Below are positions 23,361 to 35,200 of a stretch of DNA of 64,000 bases, in pieces (the stretch's first letter is position 1; the number at the start of each line of letters is the position of its first letter). This DNA is from Toxorhynchites rutilus septentrionalis. Its lineage: Eukaryota; Arthropoda; Insecta; Diptera; Culicidae. A program made the translations under genes and the position numbers. The notes under the pieces are model-generated. The model ran no database searches, was not told the origin of the DNA, and saw only the letters and a program-made list of their open reading frames with translations. The DNA is taken from the NCBI RefSeq assembly GCF_029784135.1, contig NC_073745.1, forward strand, positions 64,138,218 through 64,202,217, written 5' to 3'.

Positions 23361-23880
23361 GAAAATAATCTGCCAGTTCCTCTGGGAATTTAAAAATACA
23401 TTCATGTGAAAGAGTTTATTTGAATGTTTTCTATCCATGTAACACTGTGACCAAATATGTTTCAATCAAGTGCTATTAACAGATGGTTATCGAGTTAGCA
23501 TTAACCACTGGTGGACTTCCAGTATCGAGGAAAATGTGGAAATATCTAATTGTTACTGAAAATAATCTGCCAATTCCTCTGGGAATTTAAAAATACATTC
23601 ATGTGAAAGAGTTTATTTGGATGTTTTCTATCCATGTAACACTGTGACCAAATATGTTTCAATCAAGTGCTGTTAACAGATGGTTATCGAGTCAGCATTA
23701 ATCACTGGTGGGCTTCCAGTATCGAGGAAAATGTGGAAATATCTAATCGTTACTGAAAATAATCTGCCAGTTCCTCTGGGAATTTAAAATTACATGTGAA
23801 AGAGTTTGTTTTAATGTTTTCTATCCATGTAACACTGTGACCAAATACATTTGGTTTTGCGATTTTTCAATCAATCGCAA
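23361..23880 (+). repeat. 197-bp tandem repeat, three units
   Basis: Units start at 23361, 23558 and 23755 with GAAAATAATCTGCCAGTTCC. The period is exactly 197 bp and the third unit diverges at its end. A fourth copy sits at 24341, after a unique-looking stretch. The segments at 23755-23960 and 24341-24540 also match each other as a longer 586-bp-offset duplication. Confidence 0.85.
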
Positions 23881-24340
23881 TTAACAGAATAGCTTCTGAA
23901 GATTATTCTTCCCCATCAGTAGGATATTTCCGTATCCAATATTGTATGCGCCCGCAATCGAATATTGCTCAGTCGCCGAAAGTTCCGAGCTCAGATATTT
24001 AATTCTCCTCTAGTTTGCCTTCCAAATTGCCATCGTAAACCACACCTTCTCTCGATTCAATCACACACAAAAAGCATACTTAAGCGATATTCTGGTGGTG
24101 AGATGCATTCATTTTTCGTGAGGACATCGACAAGACAACATCGTTGCTGAGGGTGCTGGAAGGCGAAGGATCGAGATCTGCCCTGAAACGCAAGCAGTTT
24201 GTTTGAAACTGTGAGGGAGCACAGAGAAGCCGATCCTTCAGGAGAAGAGAAGGTGACCATCGAAGCAGCCGCTACACACACACACATACACGCACGGAAT
24301 TCTTTCCGTTTGGATACCATTCAGCATCGAGAAAGATCCG

Positions 24341-24540
24341 GAAAATAATCTGCCAGTTCCTCTGGGAATTTAAAAATACATTCATGTGAAAGAGTTTATT
24401 TTAATGTTTTCTATCCATGTAACACTGTGACCAAATACATTTGGTTTTGTGATTTTTCAATCAATCGCAATTAACAGGATAGCTTCTGAAGATTATTCTT
24501 CCCCATCAGTAGGATATTTCCGTATCCAATATTGGATGCA
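24341..24540 (+). repeat. Dispersed fourth copy of the 197-bp unit
   Basis: Matches 23755-23960 closely, including the TTCCGTATCCAATATTG end, at an offset of 586 bp. Confidence 0.8.
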
Positions 24541-24902
24541 TAAAACCTTGTGCCTCCAACGTAACGCTCTCGTTTTCGAAGTCCCCCAAATATTAATTCA
24601 TTCAGAATGAATTCAGATTCAACTTCAAACAAATGATCTCTAAATCAACGATAGTCCTACGTCACCCTTGCGGTTATACCATAGGTATAACCCACTTCCT
24701 GTTTTTTGTTTTCCGTAAACATATCTAACCCTGACCGAAAATGTCTAAAATAGAATTGATATTTGGTGACTTGTATTTGATTTTTCGGTGCCTTAGTTTT
24801 CTTACTTTCTTTCATTCACATAGGAATGGGTTTTCACAAAAACCGATATTTTTGAAAAAAAATTTAAAGCAATGTAAAATAAGATGAAATGAAGCATTCA
24901 AG

Positions 24903-25209
24903 TTTTATCAAGACAATGACACAAAACACAAGACATGAATTTCGTAAGTTATTGATATGTCACCACAACTTCTCGAAATAAATTTCATTAAAAACTATGG
25001 GAGTATCTGGACTGGAAAAAGTTAAAAATCATCGGATTTCTGACAAAAACGATCTTAAAAATCACTTGATGGACGAATTGAAGAACATTTCTCCCGGATA
25101 CACCAAAAGGCTCGTTGATTGCCTGCCAAAACGTCTGAGAGCAGTTGCAAAGAATGAGGATAATCATACTAAACATTTGAATCCTCAAATTGATCCACAC
25201 CGGAATTGA
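24903..25209 (+). pseudogene. Tc1-like transposase C-terminal remnant
   Basis: The second catalytic-aspartate region is visible at 24903 (FYQDNDTKHKT; Tc1 family pattern QQDNDPKH). After a frameshift and stops, the C-terminal region follows (EKVKNHRISDKNDL, ISPGYTKRLVDCLPKRLRAV, NHTKH), ending at TGA 25207-25209. This matches the usual Tc1 ending of pattern LVDSMPRR...GGHTKY. The N-terminal DNA-binding half and the first aspartate are absent. Dead fragment. Confidence 0.75.
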
Positions 25210-25425
25210 ATTAACATTTCAAATACTGTACGAATACAAGTTTGATTGATTTGTCATGCATGCGCAAATTTACAATCATTTTTGAGAAATAGAAACCATC
25301 TTTCTAAAAACAGATATCTTACCTTTTCACTCTCGTAAGATACTGACACTGCAAGTGTAGAACAATGCATGTGATATATTCGTTCCCCCAGCGAGGGAAA
25401 GACAAAAAACTGCACACATCCGGCT
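25210..25425. other. Intergenic spacer at the 3' side of the cofilin gene
   Basis: No feature seen between the Tc1 remnant and the most distal candidate polyadenylation signal of the cofilin gene. Confidence 0.4.
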
Positions 25426-25429
25426 ATCT

Positions 25430-26087
25430 TTTATTAGTATTTTATTGTTTTAATTTAAATTAATCATAACTGTAATACGATTGTTCTTTTGAATTTTTCT
25501 GTATTTCAAACGTTTGCTTCCCGCTGATGACCGCACACACACAGTACTGAAACGACGGGGGCCTACTGTTGGTGAGAGAGAGGTAATAAACACACGCTTA
25601 AATAAATGCTTACTAAGAAACGCTTCCTCTCTCGCTCGCACACACCCACACCCCATAAGGTAGCATGGTTACAGTTCTGACTTGTCCTGACCGTTGTTGT
25701 CTGCTTTTATTAGTATAGTATCATGTTCGCGATCAACTTCTCCCTTTGGCGAAGAAAATCCGAAGGAAGTTTACTGACAACAGTACCGTTTTTATGTTTT
25801 CTTTGCTTAGTCTGCTTATTTTTTTACTCTTCCTTAAAGTGTTTTTTTTTTCTTTTCCAAGTGTTATTCAATGAACTTTTTGCTTTGATGTTCTCTTTAA
25901 TCGATTATTACCAATGTTCAAATGTATTCTGTTTTCTGTTCTTTCTTGTTGAATAGTGGTGCTGGTTGTTGTATTGGTGTGTGTGTGTGTGTGTCTGTGT
26001 GCTATTGCTGTTGTTATTGATGTCGTGTATTGTTTGCTTCTTCCTGCTGTTTTCTTCTTGTGTGCGTAATCTTAAGTAAGGATAATC
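25430..26087 (-). other. tsr: Likely 3' UTR of the cofilin gene
   Basis: Sequence downstream of the stop codon on the minus strand. Candidate AATAAA signals lie at 25706-25711, 25441-25446 and 25430-25435, giving 3' UTRs of about 0.4 or 0.65 kb. It contains a CA/GT microsatellite near 25976-26000. The true end cannot be fixed from sequence alone. Confidence 0.5.
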
Positions 26088-26234
26088 TTATTGACGATCA
26101 GTGGCGCGCAGCTTCTCCTCGACGGCTTCCCGTGATGCCTCCGAAAGATCGGTAGCCTGAATGTACTTCTGAACGCCGACGAGCGACTTCTTCAGGGCGT
26201 CGAAAGAGCTAGAGTACAACATCTTCTTCTTGAC
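26088..26234 (-). CDS. tsr: Cofilin coding exon 4 (last)
   Basis: 48 codons plus TAA (26088-26090). It encodes VKKKMLYSSSFDALKK through EEKLRATDRQ. The acceptor is preceded by a strong pyrimidine tract (CTTCTCTTTTTCCAG). Phase 0. Confidence 0.96.
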   Translation of the reverse strand, partial: VKKKMLYSSSFDALKKSLVGVQKYIQATDLSEASREAVEEKLRATDRQ

Positions 26235-29200
26235 CTGGAAAAAGAGAAGCGAAAGTGGAAAGATCAGTAAAGGAAAGATGGGAACCGGTTGTAGTTAAAA
26301 ACATACATTGTTTATGTAATTCTAGTTCAGCCATAAAACAATTTCTGAAGATAAAAGCGCAACGAAAGAGTACCGTTGCTTGAAAATAAAAACGGAGAAC
26401 AAACACATCGAAACAAACGACTCGACTGATTCATTAGCAACTGCAGCCGTACAATCGAGTCGGGCGACCTACTCGTCTGTTTTTAGTCGCGCTCTCGGTT
26501 TTCAGAAGTCGGCTTCTGGAATATGAAAACAAACGAGATAAGCGTTCGTCTTCTCGCCTCACCTTCTGAAGTAGGGCTCATTATTTTCATGAATTCAATA
26601 AATCGACTGAGACTCGTGAAAGGATAATCCCCTCTATTCGACACCGCAAATAAAGTTTCACGTTTTATTTTGGAAGCTACATAAATGTTTATCTCCTATT
26701 TAATACGCGAGTCGATAGCATATAAGAACACGACACGGAAAAAAGTAATTATTCGAAATTCTGGTTGGTAAATGACTTTGTGTACCTGTAGGCATCAAAA
26801 AACCCCATTCGTGGGGTCCTTAGTTTGCTGTCTGGTAACTCCTATCCCTACATCGCCAATGTGCGGACTAGAATAGGAATAGCTATAATGAAGAATCTAG
26901 GTCGTATGCTGACAGGGAAGGGGCCTATCTGAGCATCTTGTTCGCCATGGGGTGGCTCAAAACAGCGTCTGTTACAGGGGAGTTGGTGCAGGCCTAACAT
27001 ACCATTCGAAAAAAACGCACAGGAAAAATCACGAAGAAATTCGAACGGAGCAATCGGACCAGACCCACCAAAAACCAAAATCGTAGCACTGCAGAAGGTT
27101 TGCTAGAAAGGTTCGATGATGCAGAATCGGATGATTGACTGGTGGCCACAGCCCCCATCTTGGTAGCATCGATGATGATAAATAAGAATTCTACGGGCAG
27201 CTAGAGAGTGAATACGATCGCAAAACACAAAACACGACATCAAAATCGTCATCGGTGTTTTGAACGGTCAGGTCGGCCAAAAGGAGAACCGGTAATTGGT
27301 AGGTTCAGCGCTTATCCACGAACCAACGAAACGGCTTAAGATGAAGGTGGAAGCTAGCCAAAAATTCATCTCCCTCCTTCACCCCTCACCGAAAATCAAT
27401 AATTTTGCGAAACTAGTGAGGAAAATGATCGTTTTCGCACACTTCACCTCAAGAAATATCAACCAAACCCTAATTGATTACTAACAAGATATTAAATTTT
27501 CATCTGCTGTCGCACTGTATAGTGAAAAACGTCGGAAAACTCGAGCTAGTGCTCTGAAAGTTAAATTTTCAGTTTTCGGCAATGGTTTTGTTTGTATTGG
27601 AAGCATCGTTATTTTTTCGACACTGATGCCAGACAACACCATCGAAACAGCTATAAAAAACACTTAATAAAATGTTATTCCTGAGTTATAGCGTTTCTTG
27701 TCATGAAAATCAATAGAATAAAATTGTGTTGATATCAATACAATTATTATGTTTACGTTTAATGGGTATATAATGTCAGTTTTAGCAACTTTAACATTGG
27801 TTGCAGCATTGTATTGCAAAGCTCAGAACACTGCCACGGCTGCCTATCCTTCCAAAAACAGTAAACGGAAAAGTACTACATTCAATCAAAATGCCTCGGC
27901 CAACGAAGAGAAGGGTTAAGGCTCTCCAACGTGAATATGTGAAAACAATATGATCAACGAAGGAAAATATTCAGGAATTATCAACATCGAGTTACTATGC
28001 GGAAGAACTTGTTAATACCAAAAGAGCCCCAATTCGCATGTGTTATAAATTTGCTCATGTTACGCTCACGCATAATCAGAATTTTAATTCATATGCAAAT
28101 ACACCTTCTATGGCGTCGTGCACAAATTACGTAACGCTAAAAATCGGGATTTTGGACCCTCTCCCCCCCCCTACGTACCGCAATTTCCTATCTCTAAAAA
28201 AACAGAAAGTAACGCAACCTCAACCCCCCCCCCTCTTATCGCATCACGTAATTTGTGCACGACGCCTATATATATTTATATTTTCAATTGTTCATCGGAA
28301 CATATCGTTCATACATTTTACTTTAGTATTGAATTGTTATTTTTTTTCAAATGTATTCAAAGAATCGTGTCCATGAAGCGCCACACAGTCTGATAAGTGA
28401 ATTGATTTATTTACGTGTGCTTCGCTCTACTCTCACAAACACTATTACCCCATTCTTACATGTGGTTTTACCTACACTACTACAATGACTTTCTTCCACC
28501 TTCACCTTAAGACTTATCGACTTTGCTACCTCCAAGAACATGGCCATACGAAGCACATTCTTCCAGCGCAACCTCCAATACCTTTACACCTGGAGATCAC
28601 TTCAGTAAACGGAAACATGACGCCGCGATCGTTACGTTACAAAATTCAATTTTTATTCCGAAATCAATTCACGTTTTCTGAGCCAAGATGATTAAACACG
28701 TGTTGTAATGGGCTTAACAAAACAAACAAACCTAAAAACTCAAAACAAGGGACCCGGAACTGAAAACGTAATGTTTTGAGTATTCAGGGGAATCGTTAGT
28801 GGATGTGTGAAATAACCTAGCGATCGACCGATATCCCGTCAAAGCAGAATATAATAAGTCCAATCTAGCAATCTATGCAATCGTAATTCTGCAATTAATT
28901 GAATGCAAGTCAAATTAAGTAAATAAATAACTTGAATCAAATTTCATGCGAACAATCAGAAAAAAAATGTGATTCATTAGGATATGTGGATTTGTTCTGG
29001 TTCGCTTCTTTTTCTGCTTTCCGCTTTTGTTTTGCAGAGATTTCTTTCTAATCTTCTTTATTTTGCTTCGCTTTTAAGGACTACACCTATTTTGAGTAAG
29101 CATTGTACCCGTAATGAATGAGTGATTTCGTTACGACAACACCAGTAACAACACCTCCTGCATCTGTGATTGCATCGTACACGATTCTTTGTGCCGTAAG

Positions 29201-32200
29201 ACTTTCCTCGGTTTGGTTCACTATCAAGCACTATAACTCTAGAGCCCCATGCGATAGAATCAGAACAAAAAAGGTCAAATTTGGAAGCTCCTTCTTTGAC
29301 TGTGTGATAAGTTCCATCCAAAAATTGTCAACTCTTTGATCTGTTCTTTGATATTCAGATAATAAAATTTTAGTATGATGATGATGATGTTCACGCCTCC
29401 TTCTCCTACAGAGGTTTGGGCAAGACGAGTTATCTAAAAGATATTTTTTTCTCAGCATTGAAATCAGTTGTAACGATTCTGAGAGCAGACGAGCAGAGTG
29501 ACGTGATTATTAGCACGTCACTTACTTGGACTGTTGTATCCTGTCGCTAGGAACACAATCCATGAGGATAACGAGGAAGTAATCATGACGGTGATGGTAA
29601 GCCAAATCCTACTGTTCCCGATCCTTTTCCTTATCCATACATTCCCTAACTTAAAGTTCACAGCCCTATCCCTACATCAGCTGTCATTTGTGAAATGGCT
29701 CTCCTTGGCGAAAGCCCGTAAACGACAGCCGTATCGGGGCGAAGAGTCCTGATGGTGGATACCCGACGAGTGATTAGTTCTTCTAGATTGAGCCGTGAGC
29801 GAGTCAAAACGTTAATCGACATCCTCATTTGATTAGTTTGTCGAAATTTGCCTTCTCCATTGTAGTTCCACGAGTGGAAGTGGTGTACTAAGTAGAAGCA
29901 TCCGTTGATCGCCGCAGTCAAACGTGTCAACCGAAAGAGGTCGTGGGTGGACCGCGAAGATAATCGCAAAGGAGTCATCGAGTACCCACAAGTGGAAGCA
30001 GGTTTCTTCAAGACGTATCCTGAACCGACGGGAGCGGTCAGTGGATGTGAGCCTGAACCTGATTGTGACCTGAATCAGCATCCTCAGCGAGCGTGTGAGG
30101 AGCGATTAGGTGCAATCCGTTTCTGTATTTGACGGGTGAACGTTGTGACCAACTAGTTTATTAAATTAATTAGATTAATTATTACTATACGAATTAAAAT
30201 ACACTGAATTCACATCTGCCGAATAAATCCAGTTACACAGTTTAGCAAAAATTATTTACAGATATACGTTCAAAACATTGCAATGTCAAAAGACAAGCCA
30301 ATACTCAGTCTTGTTGGCCACAGAGCCGATACGGTCTCGACAAGGCGCTTGCAGCTAAATGGTCCACCAAGACACAAGTCCAACCGCCAGCCTTGTTTTA
30401 GATTGACTTAGAATATCCAGAGAAATCGAGAAATTTTCCTTTACGAAAAAATTCTAGACCGGCCCTTCTTCTTCTTCTTCTTAAATGGCACTAACGTTCC
30501 TAGAGAGTGGGAAGCTCTAGAATACGCGTGACCACAGAATCCGACCCCCGGCATGTTGGATGCACCGCTAACCACTCGGCCACAGGAGCAAGGAAGACCG
30601 GCCCTAAATTAAATTCTTATCAGTTATATCTGTACCACGTGCACGACGCTAAAACTTTTGTAGACTTTTTTTTCAACTACTACAATATAAAAACAACAAA
30701 ATGAAAATAGTCCATCGTCACCAAGATGATGACAGACATAGTAGAGATAAATACAAAATAGAGAAGAAAAATTCAAAAAAAATTAAATTATCTACACAAT
30801 ATAATCCGTTCAATAAAAACTTCGTGAGGTAAATAATTCAATGAAAAAAAAATAAAAAAGACTGCATAAAACTGTTCACATAAATTATCCGTCCGTATAA
30901 AACTTCGTCAGTTAAAATTTTCGTCATGAAATAACAAAAAAAAATCATTCAGCTGTTATGAAAATACAGCTTTTTACGTGTAAAATACAGCTTCTCTTAA
31001 ATTCTGCAAATGTTGTTGCACGTTTAATATGTCTCGGCATCGAGACAAAAACATGTATTTCTTTAAAATACAACGAATTTGGTGAGGCACATGTCAAGAA
31101 ATTTTAGCAGAAGACGTTGAACACAATTGTCCATACTCATTTTTTATTTTATCTGCACAAGTGCCAGACAAATGTTGTTCATCGACGAATACTTCCAACC
31201 ATAACTACATCCGTTTCTTCGCTATGTCCAGAAATTTTGAAATCACATCCGGGTTAATAGGGGAAAGACCGGAAAGACGGACACTAGGGTGCCAATGAAT
31301 GTATGTCACTAAAATGAAATGAAATCGACACTAAAATTTCAGAAAGTTACCCTACAAAATGTTCACCACCTCGAAAAAACCCCCCTATGCTAAATTTCAG
31401 CTCAATCGGACTTAAGGGAGAGTGGCGCAAAGCGGTCAAAGTTTGAGTTTCTTGAAAATCGAAAAATCACCCAAGGGGGGAGGTAAAGGAAAACGGGGTT
31501 TTTTATATTTTTCAAATATCTTAAAATGGCATGTCATCCCGTGTCATCCCGAAAATTTTTTTTTGTCAAAAATCGGCACTCTGGGACTTTTATTTTTGGA
31601 ATACGAAACGAAAAGTATGGTTTAGGGTGCCAAAAAAATTGTTATCTCGATTTTTCGGAACTTGCTACGAAATATTGATTTGCACAATAACTATGCAAAA
31701 TATTAGCTCATTAACTAGTGTCGCAGACGTTAAAATTTGATTTTTTTGAAAACGGAAAAAACACCGGAAATCGGGGTTTTTAAAAAATATTTTTGATGCC
31801 AAATGTCTTAAAATTGCATGACACGTTCAGATTTACCGTTATCTCAAAAAAAATTTTTTTTCAAAAATCGATTTTTCAGGCAGAAAAACGACCAAACGTG
31901 CCAAACACAACATTTTTTCTTGTAAATTATCGTGCGAAACAACATTTCGTAGCAAGTTCCGAATGAAAAATCGAGATAACGATTATTATTGGCACCCAAA
32001 ATCATACTTTTCGTTTCGTATTCCGAAAAACAAACTAAGTCCCAGAGTGCCGATTTTTGACAAAAAAAATTCGAGATGACACTAGATCTCGACTTTTCAT
32101 GCCATTTTAAGACATTTGGCATAATTTTTTTTTCGAAAACCCCGATTTCCGGTGATTTTTCCGTTTTCAAAAAACTCAAATTTTAACGTCTGCGACACCA

Positions 32201-35200
32201 GTAAATGAGCTAATATTTTGCATAGTTATTGTGCAAATCAACATTTCGTAGCAAGTTCCGAATGAAAAATCGAGATAACCCAGAGGGACCACCCCTGTAT
32301 AATTGATAAATTACATTTTTAATTATAAATTTTAATGATGTATAAACTTGCAATGCAGTATGTTACGGATACGAAACGAATTTTACAACAGTCATTTTAG
32401 GATCAGCTCAAACTGAAAATAAAGTTATTTTTATAAACACAAATTTCAAAAAATATATTTATAATTATTTTCTCTTATTTCTTTCCGGGTACTTCAGGCT
32501 TCCGGACGTTCTACTTATGGACGTTGATTATATAACACGATTATTTTAATAAATGTTTGATTGAAATTCCACTATAAATCTTCGTTTTTTATATAAATTA
32601 GACAGCTATTCACGAATTATTTTCCAGAATAAAGAAACACTTTTCTGTCAACCACTGACGGTTTGTGTTTGACACTTACTGTGTATACCTAGCTGGCTTT
32701 CTGTGAGAGATTGTAAATAAAAACAAAGTAATCTACAAAGAGCATCTCGATGTAAATTTTCGTCTGCAGAAAATAAGGTTCTCATTGTTATCGAGTAATT
32801 TTTTGGGGTTTATTTCGTTACGTGAATGTTTTACCATCACTTCTCCTCCAGTTTATCGAATCAGCGGTGAAGTTTTCTCATTTTTTTCTCCAGAAATATT
32901 GACGAAAATAAAATACTAACCAAATCGGCTAAGACGGACACTCCATCGACAAAAGGCAAATAGTTTGTTACGAAAACAATTTATTACCTCAAAGTTCATT
33001 CGCATATTTCTCTATACCTAATTATAAATCACTCTTGTATCTGCTTGGAATAATCATGGCGAAAAGAATGCAGTAAGCAATCGTGAGATTGCACGTTGAA
33101 TCATTTTTCATTCTCCGACCATCTTCATTCGGGACTGAGAGTGAACATAACAAAACAAAGAGTGGAAAACAACATTCAATGAATGAATACTGCTTTGGAA
33201 GAATCGCACGAAAGAAAATAATGAGTGAGTCAAAATAGACTGAATCTGCGTGTGTGTATGATTTTATTATCCCTTGCACTCTTTTCATTGTAAGCATTCA
33301 AGTGCACATGAATCTACCCTCCCGCTCACAAAAAAAAATGTCATTGCAATAGTGCACAGGAATCAGCTCGATTTCAACTATCTACCTATATTCTACTGCC
33401 GCAGATCGAGGCTCAATGATTGCTTTTTGAGTGAAAAACGAATGATTTTACAGAGATACTCGCTGGCCCAAGCAAAAGTTTCCAATTTGATTCTCTCACC
33501 ATCCAACGTCATTCCGAGAGGCAAATCAACAAAATTGCAAGTGAGCAAGTACAATATGCAAAATTCTCTGAGAATAGATGAGCGGAATCGAGGCAGTATT
33601 TTTTCGTTAAAATTAAGAATGAATTTCGCGAAGATGATAGGTGAATATTTCTTGTCTCAAATGACGTGAGACATAAACGGAGAATAGAAGGTTGAATTTT
33701 ATCTGTGAATGAGTGTTGCTGAACGAATTTCGATGCGATTTTGCCCATACCTGATGCCCACTAACTACGTTTGCAAGTGAAACCACATATCACGGACGAA
33801 TCAGCAGAGCGGGTTTTAAAACGTAATCCGAATTTGTCAATCCGAATGCCGAAAGCTATTTTAGACATGCCCTTCTAGGTGATTTAAGTCAAGCTTTTTT
33901 GTTAGACTATATTTAAGTCATATTTGAAGACCTACATAACTTATAGAGTACATAAACTTGAATTTTCAGTTAGTGTCCGCCTTTCCCGACTTAATCTTAT
34001 TTTCTCAAAGATGTCGGACAAAAATTTCTTTATTTTTTTCCTGATAGAACAATGAATTATCTGTATTGTGATGCTAAACAAGTTTTGTACATTCAATCAA
34101 TCCCGAAATGGTTTTGGTGTTTTTGTGATTCCGGATTCTAAATGAATCAAGCTTTAATCAACAGTACGAAGGGAAACATCATGAGAAAGGCTGGCTTTGT
34201 CTTCTGATTGAAGTTATTCATTAACTTTACTAAAACAGCAACACAATAATATATTATAGACTATGTTTGTGAGTACTTTATTTTGCTTCGATATAACGTA
34301 CAATTCGATACAACGTACAATTTTGAAATGTACGTTATATCGAAGTTTACCTGTACTATCAATTTGTGGTGCGATAGCTATAAATTTCCGAAATTCGCAA
34401 AAAAAAAACAACTTCTACTTAGGGTGTCCGTCTTTATCACCCTTCCCCTACTTATCAATTATTTTGTAATCGATAATTATTTTTATTTTATGGAATAATT
34501 TATCATAGAATATTTATTAGTATGACCTATGTTTTTCCTTTAATTAACCTTCCTTTACATGCACATAGGTCTCACAGATCGAGAATCAGCTTTGTTTAAA
34601 AGAGGCTGAATTAAATGACAATTAAAATTGATTGAAGTTTAAGAAAAAAAAAATTTCTGGAGAGGTATGCTCTAGCGCGCAAACACGGGATGGCTTTGTT
34701 TTATCTTCTAGTAATAAATTAATTTTCTAATGACTTTTTGATGCAGTTAACGTTGGTAGACCGCACGGAATGATTAAAATCGAACTTTCCGTGAAACAAG
34801 CTTGAGTAAATACCACTAGAAGCCCTTCGGTAACGATTGTTTGTCGAAATGTCGAACCAAAAACCTTTTTTTTAAATCGTGATGAGATTCGCAGAACAAC
34901 CATTAGGACACCATTCACAGCCAAAGAGGCTCGTTCTATGACATAGAAATCTCACTCACTGCGGCGGCAAACTGCAAGTTTAAAGATATCTTATGAAAAG
35001 TGTACGTGGCTCCCGAGTAAGCTAGTTAATTTTTCTTCTTTTCTCTGATGTACACATAACGTATTAATTAAAAAATGAACTAATGAAAAAACTACGAAAG
35101 ATAATTCGATGAAACAAATTTTCCTTGAACCTCCTACTTTTGAAGATCCACAAAAATGTTTCGGCGACCTTATCACTTGATTTGCGCAGCCATGACAGAA

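Larger units (their letters stand above)
19595..24705. mobile_element. Composite 5.1-kb element with long inverted arms
   Basis: The outer ends are inverted relatives: GTGGGTTATA, GGTATAACC, GACTTAGGACTATCG, a TTTGTTT stretch and GGGGGACTTCGAAAACC (about 19595-19745) recur inverted at about 24550-24705. Inside, a second pair of arms (about 19970-20690 minus, about 22800-23460 plus) carries promoter-like modules. The centre (20700-22800) is unrelated. I see no transposase. The structure resembles a foldback or nested MITE cluster. Confidence 0.55.

Noticed and set aside
23361..23880. CRISPR-like array
   Set aside because: Units are 197 bp and identical throughout, with no spacers. Eukaryotic satellite-type repeat.
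29058..29458. Possible caspase-like or transposase-like frame (SHG motif, DGTYHTVKEG)
   Set aside because: Isolated short words in different frames. No second motif of either family.
30530..30594. A genuine tRNA gene on the minus strand
   Set aside because: A and B boxes belong to a 128-bp SINE with a (GAA)n tail and perfect 11-bp target duplications.
33022..33669. Overlapping frames of 91 and 131 codons on opposite strands
   Set aside because: No recognisable domain, AT-rich composition and location inside a TIR-flanked region.
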